Below are positions 1-8,651 of a stretch of 42,468 nt of DNA, in pieces. The stretch spans positions 1 through 42,468 of the forward strand of contig JAJEEU010000078.1 of assembly GCA_022820825.1 (NCBI GenBank), in the 5' to 3' direction. The DNA comes from Vicinamibacteria bacterium (GTDB lineage Bacteria; Acidobacteriota; Vicinamibacteria; Vicinamibacterales; UBA8438). The stretch's first letter is position 1. Each line of letters starts with the position of its first letter. The notes beneath the pieces were generated by a model, which saw only the letters and a program-made list of their open reading frames with translations, searched no databases and had not been told where the DNA came from. A program made the position numbers and the translations under genes.

Positions 1-567
1 GAGGTCCGCCACGACCGCCACCGCCGCGGCGCCGGCGGCCAGCACCTCCGGCGCCCGCTCCAGCGTGATGCCGCCGATGGCCACGACCGGCCTGCGTTGG
101 GACCGGGCGGCATGGCGCACCAGCTCCAGCCCCACGGGCTCGCGGCCCGCCTGCTTGGTCGCGGTGCGGTACACGGGACCCACGGCAACATACGACGCCG
201 CCTCGCGCGCCGTGCCCTCCACCTCCGCCCGGGAATGCGTCGAGACACCGACAACGGCGCCGTCCGGCAGCAGCCGCCGCACGCCCGCGACGGACAGGTC
301 CGTCTGTCCCACGTGGACGCCGCCGGCTCGCGATAGCAGCGCGATGTCGGCCCGATCGTTGACGATTACGGTAGCCCCGCAGGATTGCGCAGCCGCAACC
401 ACTTCGTCACACCAGGCCAGCAACTGCCCGCTGCCGGCCGCCGCGGCGCGTACCTGCAGCAGTCGGACGCCGCCGTCGAGCAACGCCCGCGCCAGGGCGA
501 CCACCGTCCAGCCGCGGCGCTCGGCGGTACGCTGATCCACGATGCCGTACAACGGCGGCAGGTTCAT
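1..567 (-). CDS. thiE: Thiamine-phosphate synthase, C-terminus cut by window edge
   Basis: Joins the thiazole and pyrimidine phosphates to make thiamine phosphate in the cytosol. About 189 codons are visible and the C-terminus lies beyond base 1. My translation shows the family's landmarks in order: YGIVDQ near the start, VNDRADIALL, GGVHVGQTDL, GVSTHS, YVAVGPVYRTATK and VAIGGIT, which form the phosphate-binding and substrate loops of this TIM barrel. The ATG at 567 overlaps the accC stop by 4 nt (ATGA), so it is probably translationally coupled and last in the run that begins at the pil genes. No truncation or frameshift is visible in the part present. TenI, a regulator-like relative, is the alternative, but the intact VNDR and GPVYRTATK motifs favour ThiE. 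Confidence 0.93.
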   Translation of the reverse strand, partial: MNLPPLYGIVDQRTAERRGWTVVALARALLDGGVRLLQVRAAAAGSGQLLAWCDEVVAAAQSCGATVIVNDRADIALLSRAGGVHVGQTDLSVAGVRRLLPDGAVVGVSTHSRAEVEGTAREAASYVAVGPVYRTATKQAGREPVGLELVRHAARSQRRPVVAIGGITLERAPEVLAAGAAAVAVVADL

Positions 568-1904
568 CCGCCAGCGAACCGGTCCATGAACGCCGTGCTC
601 AGCTTGCCGTCCCTGAAATCGGGCTCGTCGAGGATCCGCAGGTGCAGCGGCACGCTCGTCTCGATGCCCTCGATGACGGTCATCGACAGCGCGCGGCGCA
701 TGCGCGCCACCGCCTCGGCGCGGTCGACGCCGTGTGCGATCACCTTGGCGACCAGCGAGTCGTAGTACGGCGGCACGGTGCAGTCGGCGTGGGCGGCGGT
801 ATCGATGCGGATGCCCGGACCGCCCGGAATGCTGAAGACCCGCACCAGCCCCGGACTCGGGCGGAACGTGACCGGCGACTCCGCGTTGATGCGGCATTCG
901 ATTGCGTGCCCGTTCCACGTGATGCCCTGCTGCGTCACGGACAGCGGCTGTCCGGCGGCGACGCGGATCTGCTCCTTCACGACGTCCACGCCGGTCACCA
1001 TCTCCGTGACCGGGTGCTCGACCTGGAGCCGCGCATTGGCCTCCAGGAAATAGAACCGGTCGTCGCCGTCCATGAGGAACTCGAACGTGCCGGCGTTACG
1101 GTAGCCCACCGCCGCGGCCGCGCCGGTGACAAGCTCGCCGAGCTCGAGCCGCTGGCGCTCCGTCAGCACCGGCGACGGACACTCCTCGATCAGCTTCTGG
1201 TGCCGGCGCTGAATGGAACACTCGCGCTCGCCGAGATGGACGACACTGCCGTGCCCGTCGGCAAGCACCTGATACTCGATGTGCCGCGGCGCCTCGACGT
1301 AGCGCTCCAGGTAGAGCCGGCCGTCACCGAACGCGGCCTGCGCCTCCTGCCCGGCGGTCCGCCAGGCGTGCTCGAGCTCGCCCTGCTCCCGCACGATCCG
1401 CATGCCGCGGCCGCCGCCCCCCGCGCTCGCCTTCAGGATGAGGGGATAGTCCAGGCCCTGCGCCGCCTCGAGCGCCTCGTCCACCGACTCGGGCGGATCT
1501 TCGGTCCCGGGCAGCACGGGCAGGCCGGCGCTCTTCATGGCGCGCCGCGCCTCGGACTTGTCGCCCATCAGCCGCAGCACCGCGGGCGGCGGGCCGATGA
1601 AGGCAATGCCGCACGCCTCGGCTGCTTCGGCCAGGTAGCCGCTCTCGGACAGGAAACCGTAGCCGGGATGAATCGCGTCGGCGCCGCTCAACTCGGCGGC
1701 GGTGATGATGGCCGGCACGTTGAGATAGCTATCCATCGGGCGCGGCGGCCCGATGCAGATCTCCTGGTCGGCAAAGCGCACGTGCAAGGCATGCTCGTCG
1801 GCCTCCGAGTAGACGGCAACCGTCGCAATGCCGAGCTCGCGGCAGGCATAGATCACACGCAGCGCGATCTCGCCGCGGTTGGCAATCAGGATTTTCTTGA
1901 ACAT
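564..1904 (-). CDS. accC: Biotin carboxylase subunit of acetyl-CoA carboxylase
   Basis: Carboxylates the biotin carried by AccB using ATP and bicarbonate, the first half-reaction of fatty acid synthesis. The 446-residue product has the usual length. It starts MFKKILIANRGEIALR, the standard N-terminus, so the long in-frame extension upstream is rejected. Visible motifs are IHPGYGFLSE near 79-88, K117 in GDKSEAR, the glycine-rich ATP loop KASAGGGGRGM at 159-168, ECSIQRRHQK, and NARLQVEHPVTE with the catalytic arginine. accB lies 8 nt upstream and thiE overlaps the stop by 4 nt. Pyruvate or propionyl carboxylase alpha chains share this fold, but the adjacent short accB marks it as AccC. Confidence 0.96.
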   Translation of the reverse strand: MFKKILIANRGEIALRVIYACRELGIATVAVYSEADEHALHVRFADQEICIGPPRPMDSYLNVPAIITAAELSGADAIHPGYGFLSESGYLAEAAEACGIAFIGPPPAVLRLMGDKSEARRAMKSAGLPVLPGTEDPPESVDEALEAAQGLDYPLILKASAGGGGRGMRIVREQGELEHAWRTAGQEAQAAFGDGRLYLERYVEAPRHIEYQVLADGHGSVVHLGERECSIQRRHQKLIEECPSPVLTERQRLELGELVTGAAAAVGYRNAGTFEFLMDGDDRFYFLEANARLQVEHPVTEMVTGVDVVKEQIRVAAGQPLSVTQQGITWNGHAIECRINAESPVTFRPSPGLVRVFSIPGGPGIRIDTAAHADCTVPPYYDSLVAKVIAHGVDRAEAVARMRRALSMTVIEGIETSVPLHLRILDEPDFRDGKLSTAFMDRFAGG

Positions 1905-1912
1905 GTACCGCG

Positions 1913-2359
1913 CTAGGCGGGGCGGACGGCGAACAGTGACTCGCCGTACTGCACGGGCTGGCCGTCCTCCACGAAGATCGTGACGACCTCGCCGTCCTGG
2001 TCCGCATCGATCTCGTTCATCAGCTTCATCGCTTCGATGATGCAGACGACCTGCCCCTTGCCGACGGTCGAGCCGACCTCGACGAACGGGTCCGCACCCG
2101 GTTCCGGAGAGCGGTAGAACGTGCCCACGATCGGTGACTTGATGATCGCCAGGCCCGCCTCGCCGGCGTCCGCCTCGTCGCCGCGCTGCGCGGCTTCCGC
2201 CGCGGGCGGCGCAGGCGCAGGCGGCGCCGCGAGCGGTGCGGCGGACCTGCCCGGCTTGCGGAACCGCACGCGGAGCCCCTCGCGCTCGACCTCGAGCTCC
2301 TCGAGGCCGCGCGCGTCCATCAGATCGAGTAACCGTTCGATATCGTCGAAGTCCGTCAT
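1913..2359 (-). CDS. accB: Biotin carboxyl carrier protein of acetyl-CoA carboxylase
   Basis: Carries the biotin that AccC carboxylates. The 148-residue product has an N-terminal region typical of AccB ([18 protein letters not shown]), an Ala/Pro-rich flexible linker at about 38-60, and a C-terminal biotinyl domain with EAMKLMNE, where Lys112 is the predicted biotinylation site. The ATG at 2359 is chosen because MTDFDD matches the family start. An in-frame ATG 33 nt upstream adds only atypical residues. The gene sits between the Xaa-Pro peptidase (26 nt gap) and accC (8 nt gap), matching the common accB-accC pairing. The carboxyltransferase subunits are not in the window. Confidence 0.95.
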   Translation of the reverse strand: MTDFDDIERLLDLMDARGLEELEVEREGLRVRFRKPGRSAAPLAAPPAPAPPAAEAAQRGDEADAGEAGLAIIKSPIVGTFYRSPEPGADPFVEVGSTVGKGQVVCIIEAMKLMNEIDADQDGEVVTIFVEDGQPVQYGESLFAVRPA

Positions 2360-2385
2360 ATTGGCGTGACCATTTCTCGATGCCG

Positions 2386-3519
2386 TCAACACACGGCCAA
2401 TGCACGCGGCGCATCCGTCAGCAGCTCGCTGCCGCTCGCCGTCACCAGAACGTCATCCTCCACGCGGACGCCTCCCGCACCCGGGATGTACACACCGGGT
2501 TCGATGGTGATGACCATGCCGGCTTCGAGCACCACGTCCGCGCCGGGACCCTGCAGGCGAGCCGCCGGCGCGATGCGCGGCGCTTCGTGCACTTCCAGCC
2601 CCAGGCCGTGGCCCGTTCCATGCTGGAACGCCTCCGCCAGCCCCCGCTCGCGGAGCACCCCGCGCGCCGCCTCGTCGACGGCGCTGGCCCGAGCTCCCGG
2701 CCGGACAGCGGCGATGGCGGCCGCCTGCGCGGCGAGCACGGCAGCGTGCAGCCGGACAGCCTCCGCGCCCGGCGGGCCGACGCTCGCGGTGCGCGAAAGG
2801 TCCACGCAGTATCCGTCGTAGACGCCTCCGAAGTCCAGCACCACCATGTCGCCGGGTGACAGGCGCCGGTTGCCGGGACGGGCGTGCGGCAACGCGCTGG
2901 CGGGTCCGGAGGCCACGATCGTCTCGAACGCGCGATCCTCGAAGCCGGCCGCTGCAAGCGCGCATTCGATGTCGGCGGCGATCTCCCGCTCCGTGCGGCC
3001 GGCGCGCGCCAGCCGCAGCGCCGCCGGCACAACCCCGGCGAGCAGGCGGCCGGCCGTGCGGAAGCGCGCGATCTCGTCCTCGTCCTTGACCATCCGCCCG
3101 GCCTCGATCAATCCCGTTGTCGAAACCAGCGCCGGCTGGTCGCCGAGGCTGTCGCGCAGCCACTGCCACCGCGCCAGGCTGATATGGTCCGCCTCCACGC
3201 CAAGGCGCGCGACGCGGCGCCCGCGCACCACGTCGCGGATTGCCTGTTCGTACGTGCCCTGCACCTCGACGACGGCAAGTCCGATGGCAGCACCCGTCGT
3301 CTCCGCCAGCGTCCGGGCGGCAGTCGTATAGCGGGCGTCCGTGATCAGCACGACGGCTTCGGCGTCGACCACCGCCGCCGCCGCGGACGCGCGCATGCCG
3401 GTCAGATAGCGGACGTTCGGGAGATGCGTGACAAGGAGAGCGTCAATCCCGAACGCGGCCATGCGGCCGCGGGCGCGGGCCAGCCGGCCGGGCCGGCCGT
3501 CGCTGCTGGCTGGCTGCAT
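2386..3519 (-). CDS. Xaa-Pro aminopeptidase/dipeptidase (M24 family)
   Basis: A cytosolic dinuclear-metal peptidase predicted to cleave bonds next to proline. The 377-residue product has an N-terminal creatinase-like domain (about 10-140) and a C-terminal pita-bread catalytic domain. The five metal ligands are visible: D229 in MVVLDF, D240 in [10 protein letters not shown]304 in [14 protein letters not shown]340 in [10 protein letters not shown] and E354 in VRVEDD. The start at 3519 ([10 protein letters not shown]) leaves 29 nt to the pilQ stop. A peptidase of this type next to accB is a frequent arrangement in many bacteria. Substrate length preference (PepP versus PepQ) cannot be told from sequence, so no symbol is given. 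Confidence 0.93.
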   Translation of the reverse strand: MQPASSDGRPGRLARARGRMAAFGIDALLVTHLPNVRYLTGMRASAAAAVVDAEAVVLITDARYTTAARTLAETTGAAIGLAVVEVQGTYEQAIRDVVRGRRVARLGVEADHISLARWQWLRDSLGDQPALVSTTGLIEAGRMVKDEDEIARFRTAGRLLAGVVPAALRLARAGRTEREIAADIECALAAAGFEDRAFETIVASGPASALPHARPGNRRLSPGDMVVLDFGGVYDGYCVDLSRTASVGPPGAEAVRLHAAVLAAQAAAIAAVRPGARASAVDEAARGVLRERGLAEAFQHGTGHGLGLEVHEAPRIAPAARLQGPGADVVLEAGMVITIEPGVYIPGAGGVRVEDDVLVTASGSELLTDAPRALAVC

Positions 3520-3548
3520 GGCGGGAATGGTAGCAGCACGCTTCGGAG

Positions 3549-5003
3549 CTAGGGCACGATGCGCGGCGTCAGGAAGATCAGCAGCTCGTCGGTACTGTCC
3601 CGCTCCGCGCGACTCCGGAACAGCCAGCCGAGCAACGGAATCCGGTGCAGCACGGGCACGCGGCTGCGCGCGGCGCTGCGCTCGTGCTCGAATATCCCGC
3701 CGATGACGGTCGTCTCGCCGGATGCCACCTGCACGGTCGTTCGCGCGCGCTGCGTGACGATCGGCGGAATGCCGCCGACGGCCCGCCCGAAGTCGGCGAA
3801 GTCGTTCTCGATTTCCAGCTCCATGATCACGGTGCCGGCAGCCGTTATCCGGGGCTCCACGCGCATGACGAGAGCGGCGTCCTCGAAGCGTACCGTCACC
3901 GTGTTGTTGGCAACCACCTGAATGGGAATCTGGTCGCCCTGGACGATCTCGGCCTGGACGTTGTTCTGCGTGGTCACGCGCGGGTGCGACAGCAGCCGCA
4001 CCAGGCCCTCCACCTCCGCCGCCGACAGGACGACGCCCAGGTCCCGACCGCCGGCGACCGACCCGAACGTCAGTCCGAGCGCGGATGTCTGGTTCGCCGC
4101 TCCCAGATCCACGGATCCGCCGCCGCCGGGTTGCCCGCCGGACTCCTCGCCGTCCGGGCCGACGGCACCCGCAAGGCTCCATTGAACGCCGATCGAGCGG
4201 GCGAAATCCTGTCCGGCCTGCACGATGTGAGCCTCGATCTCCACCTGCGGCTCGCGCCGGTCGAGCTCGTCCAGCAACCGTCCGGCGGCAGTCACGCGAT
4301 CCGGCAGGTCGGTGATGACCATCGTGTTCGTGCGCACGTCGGTCTGCACCTGCCCGCGCACGGACAGCAGCGGCGTCACGATGGCCGCCAGCTCCGCCGC
4401 GCGGGCGTAGCTCAGGGTCCTGGTGAGCACCTGCAGCTCGCCGGCCAACGCGCGCTGCTCGGCGAGCTTGCGCCGCTCCGCTTCCTCGTCCGCGAGCACG
4501 GCAAGCGGTGCTATCCGCACGATCGGCCCGTCGACGGAATAGCCCAGCCGGTTGGCCCGCAGGATGACGTCCAGCGCCTGATCCCAGGGCACGTCCTGCA
4601 ACGCCACGTCGACCACGCCTTCCACACCGGGATCGATGACGACGTTGAGGCCGCTGATCACGGAAAACGTCCTGAGCACGGCGCGCAGGTCCGCGCGCTG
4701 GAAATCGAGCGATACCGGCTGTCCGGTGAATCGGGGCGCGGTTTCCGCGGCGGCCGGCTGCTCCCCAACGCCTTCCGCCACGGCCGCAGCCGGCGTCCCG
4801 GCCATTCCGGTCAGCACCACGAGGACCACGGCGCTAGCAGTCCGTGGTGAAACCCCGCGTCGCACCGAGAGCGGCGAGGCGCCCGGCTGGCAAGGCGCGA
4901 GGAGCGAGCATATTCGACGATATGTGAGCGACGAGCAACACAGCCAGGCGGGATGCATCGTCGGTCGAATGCAGCGGGGCTTTTGCCACGGGCTGCTAGA
5001 CAT
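3549..5003 (-). CDS. pilQ: Type IV pilus secretin PilQ
   Basis: Forms the outer-membrane gated channel through which the pilus passes. The 484-residue product is short for PilQ and has no AMIN domains. It contains an STN-like domain (about 95-165), an N1/NolW-like domain (about 185-245) and the C-terminal secretin domain (about 300-484) with VEIEAHIVQ, VTTQNNVQAEIVQGD, GGIPPIVTQRARTTVQV and VPVLHRIPLLGWLFRS. The ATG at 5003 has a strong GGAGGTGA Shine-Dalgarno a few bases upstream and follows the pilO-pilP stop by 3 nt. This start puts about 50 residues with several cysteines ahead of the hydrophobic signal segment (about 56-76). An in-frame GTG near 4862 would give a more usual signal peptide. 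Confidence 0.92.
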   Translation of the reverse strand: MSSSPWQKPRCIRPTMHPAWLCCSSLTYRRICSLLAPCQPGASPLSVRRGVSPRTASAVVLVVLTGMAGTPAAAVAEGVGEQPAAAETAPRFTGQPVSLDFQRADLRAVLRTFSVISGLNVVIDPGVEGVVDVALQDVPWDQALDVILRANRLGYSVDGPIVRIAPLAVLADEEAERRKLAEQRALAGELQVLTRTLSYARAAELAAIVTPLLSVRGQVQTDVRTNTMVITDLPDRVTAAGRLLDELDRREPQVEIEAHIVQAGQDFARSIGVQWSLAGAVGPDGEESGGQPGGGGSVDLGAANQTSALGLTFGSVAGGRDLGVVLSAAEVEGLVRLLSHPRVTTQNNVQAEIVQGDQIPIQVVANNTVTVRFEDAALVMRVEPRITAAGTVIMELEIENDFADFGRAVGGIPPIVTQRARTTVQVASGETTVIGGIFEHERSAARSRVPVLHRIPLLGWLFRSRAERDSTDELLIFLTPRIVP

Positions 5004-5006
5004 CCT

Positions 5007-5966
5007 TCACCTCCCGTCAACGGCATCCGCCAGCGTCCTGCGCGTTTCCCGGGCAACGCCGTCGCCATGTTCCCGAAACACCACCGTGTCGGCGTGCACC
5101 GCCACGACCGTGCCATCAAGCAGTTGCTCGCCGCCGCGCAGCAGGTATGTCCGGCCGTCCGGCGCCGCCACCACCGCAAGCGGCCCGCCGGCGGTGCGCA
5201 CCAGTCCCTGCAAGGTCAACTCGCCGACGCGCAGCCCGGGCAGCCCGGGGGGCCGGGCCGCAACGGGAGGCCGGTCCGCGGCGGGCGTCCAGCGGGAGAA
5301 CGGGTCGTCGGGCGCGGTCGCATCGCCCTCCGCACCAGCGCCGCCCGCCGCGCGCGGCGGGCATGCGGCGTCCGCCGCGCGTGCATCGCGGACGCCCGTC
5401 TCCGCGTTGAAGCCGAGCGCGGTGATGGTGCTGGTGGCGGCAACGGTGGCGCCCGCGTCCGAGGCGTCAACGGCGCGGATTGCGAGATCCTCGACCACGA
5501 CGTCCAAGGCGCAGCTCGCGAGCCGCTCGAAGAACGCCAGCAGCTCGCGATAGCCGCCGCTCAGCTCCAGGCGGGTTGGCCACTCCGTGTGCAGCTCGTG
5601 CACCAGCGCGGGCTGCGGCGTGAAACCACGTATGGCAACGCCTGTCCCGCTGGCCAGCAGCTCGACGCTCCGCAGCAGGAATGCGGTTTCCCCGGCTTCG
5701 CGACGCAGCGCGCCGGCGCCGTCAATACGGGCCTCCAACGCCGCCAGCTCCGCCTCTACCGCGGCGAGCCGTGTCGTCGCCTGCCGCGTCCCTGCAATCT
5801 CCTTCCGCATTTGCGCCAGTGCATCCCGGCCCTGCATCAGCTCGACGCGCCGCGGCCCCAACCACCACGCATCCACTGCCGGCAGCCAGACGACTGCCAG
5901 CACGACGAGGCCGGCGGCCTGCCGCCCGCGCCACATCCGATCCAGCCACTGCCGCATGCGCCTCAC
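5007..5966 (-). CDS. Fused PilO-PilP type IV pilus alignment protein
   Basis: PilO and PilP normally form separate inner-membrane and periplasmic parts of the complex linking PilM/PilN to PilQ. Here one uninterrupted frame holds both. Counting from the ATG at 5957, it has a membrane segment (about 14-31), a coiled coil (about 40-95), the PilO-like ferredoxin fold (about 100-184), an Ala/Gly-rich linker (about 185-216) and a PilP domain (about 217-300) starting DDPFSRW, with GLRVGELTLQGL and YLLRGGEQLLDGTVV. There is no ATG, GTG or TTG in frame in the linker, and the PilP half has no lipobox, so it is tethered through PilO. The start is either GTG 5966, overlapping the pilN stop as GTGA, or ATG 5957. 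Confidence 0.86.
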   Translation of the reverse strand: MRRMRQWLDRMWRGRQAAGLVVLAVVWLPAVDAWWLGPRRVELMQGRDALAQMRKEIAGTRQATTRLAAVEAELAALEARIDGAGALRREAGETAFLLRSVELLASGTGVAIRGFTPQPALVHELHTEWPTRLELSGGYRELLAFFERLASCALDVVVEDLAIRAVDASDAGATVAATSTITALGFNAETGVRDARAADAACPPRAAGGAGAEGDATAPDDPFSRWTPAADRPPVAARPPGLPGLRVGELTLQGLVRTAGGPLAVVAAPDGRTYLLRGGEQLLDGTVVAVHADTVVFREHGDGVARETRRTLADAVDGR

Positions 5967-6523
5967 GAAGCCAGCCGCGCGCGGATCTCGAACCGGACCG
6001 CGGCCTCCGCACCGGCGTCCCCGCCCCGGGCGTTGACTATTTCGACCGGCGGCAGCACCTGCTCCAGCGTCTCCAGCGCGGCTGCGAGCTCGGAGACGGC
6101 CGCCACGCTCACGGCCTGCCCGCCGAGCAGGAGGAGGCCGTCGGCATCCTGCTGCAACTGCGCCAGGCGCACACCGGCGGGCACGCTGCGTCCGACTTGC
6201 TCCAGCAGCCAGGCCACCTGGTGGCGGTCCGCCCGCCAGGCAGCCACCACGGCGGCGCGCGCGGACAGTTGCGTGCGCCGTGCTTCCAGCGCCGCGAGCC
6301 GCCGGGCGCGCGGGGCCAGACTCCGCAGCTCGCTCTCGGCCGACGCCGTCTCGCGCGCAACGCGCGCCACGCTCTCGCGCAGCGACAGCGCCTGCCCCCC
6401 GCTCCAGGCCAGTGCAATCGCGAAGACGGCAGCCGCCAGCGCCAGGGTCCGCGGTCCCGGACGGTCCGCGCCGTGCGCGCGGTCCGGATTGCCACGGCCC
6501 TCCGCCAGGTTGATGCGGATCAA
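5963..6523 (-). CDS. pilN: Type IV pilus assembly protein PilN
   Basis: Inner-membrane protein whose short cytoplasmic N-terminus docks onto PilM and whose periplasmic part pairs with PilO. The 186-residue product begins with the diagnostic MIRINLAE, encoded from a TTG start that overlaps the pilM stop as TTGA. This is followed by one membrane segment (about 27-47), a coiled coil (about 48-90) and a ferredoxin-like domain (about 95-186). The start is fixed by the conserved N-terminus, since moving it downstream would remove the PilM-binding motif. The stop overlaps the next gene's GTG, so pilM, pilN and pilO-pilP look translationally coupled. Confidence 0.93.
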   Translation of the reverse strand: MIRINLAEGRGNPDRAHGADRPGPRTLALAAAVFAIALAWSGGQALSLRESVARVARETASAESELRSLAPRARRLAALEARRTQLSARAAVVAAWRADRHQVAWLLEQVGRSVPAGVRLAQLQQDADGLLLLGGQAVSVAAVSELAAALETLEQVLPPVEIVNARGGDAGAEAAVRFEIRARLAS

Positions 6524-7569
6524 CGCTCACCTGCCTGCCGCAGTGCGAGGCCGACCGCGACCGCCGCCAGGGGACGCTCGTTCGCGTACCGCCCGCCGGT
6601 CCCCTGCACGCGCCGGAACGGATCGAGCAGGCCGACCGGAAGCTGCTGCCGCGCCGCGAGGGCGTCCGCGAGTCCCGCGGCGCGCGACGCGCCGCCGCAC
6701 AGCACCAGCGAGCCGATCTCGCCAACCAGCTCGGAGCCTCGGAAATGGTCGAGCGTGCCCCCAATCTCGGCCACGATTCGATCGTTCACGGATCGCAGCA
6801 CGGTGCGGGCCTCGTCCGGCACCGGGGCGTCCCCGAGATGCGCCTGCAGGATCCGGTCGGACTCGACCGTTCCGAGGCCGAGCTCGTCGCGCAACGCATC
6901 CCGGTAGCTCCGCGCGCCGAGCGGCAGCGCGCGCGTTCCCACCGGCTGGCCGCCGGCCACGACCGTGACGCTGGCGGCGCACGCCCCCACGTCGAGCAGC
7001 GCCAGGACGGCGGCGGCGTCGCGGCCATGGTTCAGCTCGTACGCGTTCATGAGAGCGAAGACATCGACATCGATCACGACCGGCGTGCAACCTGCCTGCT
7101 CGACGACCCCGGTGTACTCCGCCACGCGGTCCTTGCGCGCCGCGACAAGGAGCACGGCGGTGGAGCGCGCCGCGTCCGGACTCCCCGGCGCGCGCAGCAC
7201 CTTGTAGTCCAGCGCCACCTCGTCCGCGGGAAACGGCACGTGCTGGCGGGCTTCCCAGTAGATTGATGCCTCGAGCTCGGTGGGGCTCATCGCCGGCAGC
7301 TCGATCCGGCGCACCATGACGGCATTGCCGGCCAGCGCGAGGGCGACCGCGCGCGTGTTGAAGCCGCCGCCGTCCAGCAGCGTACGCACGGTCTGCGCGA
7401 CGGCGTCCCGATCGGCGATCGCGCCATCATGCACGGCGCCCGCCGGCAACGGCGCAACAGCGAGAGCGGCCAGCGAGCATGCGCGCCGGCCGCGGCGGAG
7501 CTCGACGGCCTTGACGGCGCTCGATCCGATGTCGAGGCCCACGAGTGCCTTCCGCCACCTCTGCGGCAT
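6520..7569 (-). CDS. pilM: Type IV pilus assembly ATPase-like protein PilM
   Basis: Cytoplasmic actin-like protein that binds the PilN N-terminus at the base of the pilus machine. The 349-residue product shows the FtsA/actin-fold phosphate loops LVGLDIGSSAVKAVEL (about 9-24) and LLDVGACAASVTVV, plus the adenosine motif LVLCGGASRAAGLADAL. It is first in the minus-strand pil run, divergent from the ribosomal operon. Two in-frame ATG codons 18 nt apart (7587 and 7569) each carry an identical GGGAGGATC Shine-Dalgarno. I chose 7569 because MPQRWRKALVGLD resembles other PilM starts; the upstream one adds MLHGRI. Confidence 0.94.
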   Translation of the reverse strand: MPQRWRKALVGLDIGSSAVKAVELRRGRRACSLAALAVAPLPAGAVHDGAIADRDAVAQTVRTLLDGGGFNTRAVALALAGNAVMVRRIELPAMSPTELEASIYWEARQHVPFPADEVALDYKVLRAPGSPDAARSTAVLLVAARKDRVAEYTGVVEQAGCTPVVIDVDVFALMNAYELNHGRDAAAVLALLDVGACAASVTVVAGGQPVGTRALPLGARSYRDALRDELGLGTVESDRILQAHLGDAPVPDEARTVLRSVNDRIVAEIGGTLDHFRGSELVGEIGSLVLCGGASRAAGLADALAARQQLPVGLLDPFRRVQGTGGRYANERPLAAVAVGLALRQAGER

Positions 7570-7597
7570 GATCCTCCCGTGCAGCATGATCCTCCCG
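7562..7597 (-). repeat. 18-bp tandem duplication of the pilM ribosome-binding site and start
   Basis: Two adjacent 18-bp units (7580-7597 and 7562-7579) differ at one base. Each contains CGGGAGGATCATG, a strong Shine-Dalgarno followed at the same spacing by an ATG. The unit is a multiple of three, so both starts are in the pilM frame. Losing or gaining a unit would leave the coding frame intact. Confidence 0.9.
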
Positions 7598-7710
7598 CCC
7601 GGTAGTGCGCCCGCGCCGGACGTGCGGCAGCGGCTGGCAAACAGTGCGCCACGGTCCGGCTCGTCCCATGGCAACCGCTGCAATCCGGCCGTGACCTGTC
7701 CGGTGCGTTC

Positions 7711-7740
7711 TTGACACCCTGTCGCGCTGCTCTGTAAGAT
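7711..7740 (+). promoter_or_regulatory. Sigma70-type promoter for the rplM operon
   Basis: A consensus -35 TTGACA (7711-7716) and a -10 TAAGAT (7735-7740) are separated by 18 bp. The promoter faces rplM and leaves about 60 nt of untranslated leader before the GTG at 7808. It lies in the divergent region shared with pilM. No pilM-direction promoter could be picked with confidence. Confidence 0.75.
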
Positions 7741-7807
7741 TTCCGTTTTGTGCCCGCCGCGCGGTATTGCGCTGACGGGCAGGCAGCGCTCATCAGCAAC
7801 CAACCAA

Positions 7808-8239
7808 GTGGCAACTTTCGTACCGTCCCACACCGATCACGAGCGCGCCTGGCACGTGATCGACGCCGATGCCCAGGTTCTGGGCCGCGTCGCAACAGTC
7901 GCGGCGCGGCTGTTGCAGGGCAAGCACAAGCCGCGCTACACGCCGTTCCTGGACATGGGAGATCACGTCATCATCGTGAACGCGAAGCAGGTGCGGCTGA
8001 CCGGGCGGAAGGAGCAGCAGAAGCTGTACCGCCGGCACAGCGGACACCAGGGCGGCCTCCGCGAGCGCAGCGCGGCCTCGGTTCGCGCCAGGCATCCCGC
8101 CCGTCTCATGGAGCAGGCCGTGCGAGGCATGCTGCCGACCACGAAGTTGGGCAAGGCCATGTACAGGAAGCTCAAGGTGTATGAAGGTCCCGATCACCCG
8201 CATGCGGCCCAGAAGCCGACCCGCCACGAGGTCAGTTGA
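7808..8239 (+). CDS. rplM: 50S ribosomal protein L13
   Basis: Large-subunit protein that binds 23S rRNA early in assembly. The 143-residue product has the usual length and carries HERAWHVIDADAQVLGR, VIIVNAKQVRLTGRK and LPTTKLGKAMYRKLKVY. The GTG at 7808 (VATFVPSHTDHERAW) gives the normal N-terminal length. Extending to the TTG at 7748 would run into the leader. The Shine-Dalgarno is weak. The stop region overlaps a possible TTG start of rpsI, the standard rplM-rpsI pairing. Confidence 0.96.
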   Translation: MATFVPSHTDHERAWHVIDADAQVLGRVATVAARLLQGKHKPRYTPFLDMGDHVIIVNAKQVRLTGRKEQQKLYRRHSGHQGGLRERSAASVRARHPARLMEQAVRGMLPTTKLGKAMYRKLKVYEGPDHPHAAQKPTRHEVS

Positions 8240-8241
8240 GC

Positions 8242-8631
8242 GTGGCAGATAATTCCTACGGCACCGGGCGGCGCAAGAAGTCGAGAGCGCGCGTCATGCT
8301 CAAGCCCGGATCCGGCAACATGAGCATCAACCGCCGGACGCTGGAGAGCTACTTCCCCACCGCATCCATACGTACGCGCATCACCGAACCGCTCGTGCTG
8401 TGCGAGGCCACCGAGCAGTTCGACATCACGGCAACCGCATCGGGCGGGGGCGTCGCCGGACAGGCCGGCGCGCTCAAGCTCGGCATTGCCCGCGCACTGG
8501 TGCAGGCCGACCCGGAGCTGCGCCCGCGCCTGAAGAAAGCCGGCATGCTCACGCGCGACGCGCGCATCAAGGAGCGCAAGAAGTACGGGCTCGCCGGCGC
8601 GCGCAAGCGGTTCCAGTTCAGCAAGCGGTAA
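8242..8631 (+). CDS. rpsI: 30S ribosomal protein S9
   Basis: Small-subunit protein whose C-terminal tail reaches the decoding site. The 129-residue product ends RKRFQFSKR, the conserved basic tail, and begins [18 protein letters not shown] when started at GTG 8242. A TTG at 8236 overlapping the rplM stop is possible, but it sits too near the GAGGTC Shine-Dalgarno (8228-8233) and adds two residues. GTG 8242 matches the family start and length. Confidence 0.96.
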   Translation: MADNSYGTGRRKKSRARVMLKPGSGNMSINRRTLESYFPTASIRTRITEPLVLCEATEQFDITATASGGGVAGQAGALKLGIARALVQADPELRPRLKKAGMLTRDARIKERKKYGLAGARKRFQFSKR

Positions 8632-8651
8632 TTCCCCCGGATGGAGGCAGC

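Noticed and set aside
564..2414. accC extended to 616 residues
   Set aside because: The extension is an antisense-like frame across accB. Biotin carboxylases begin at the MFKKILIANRGE segment.
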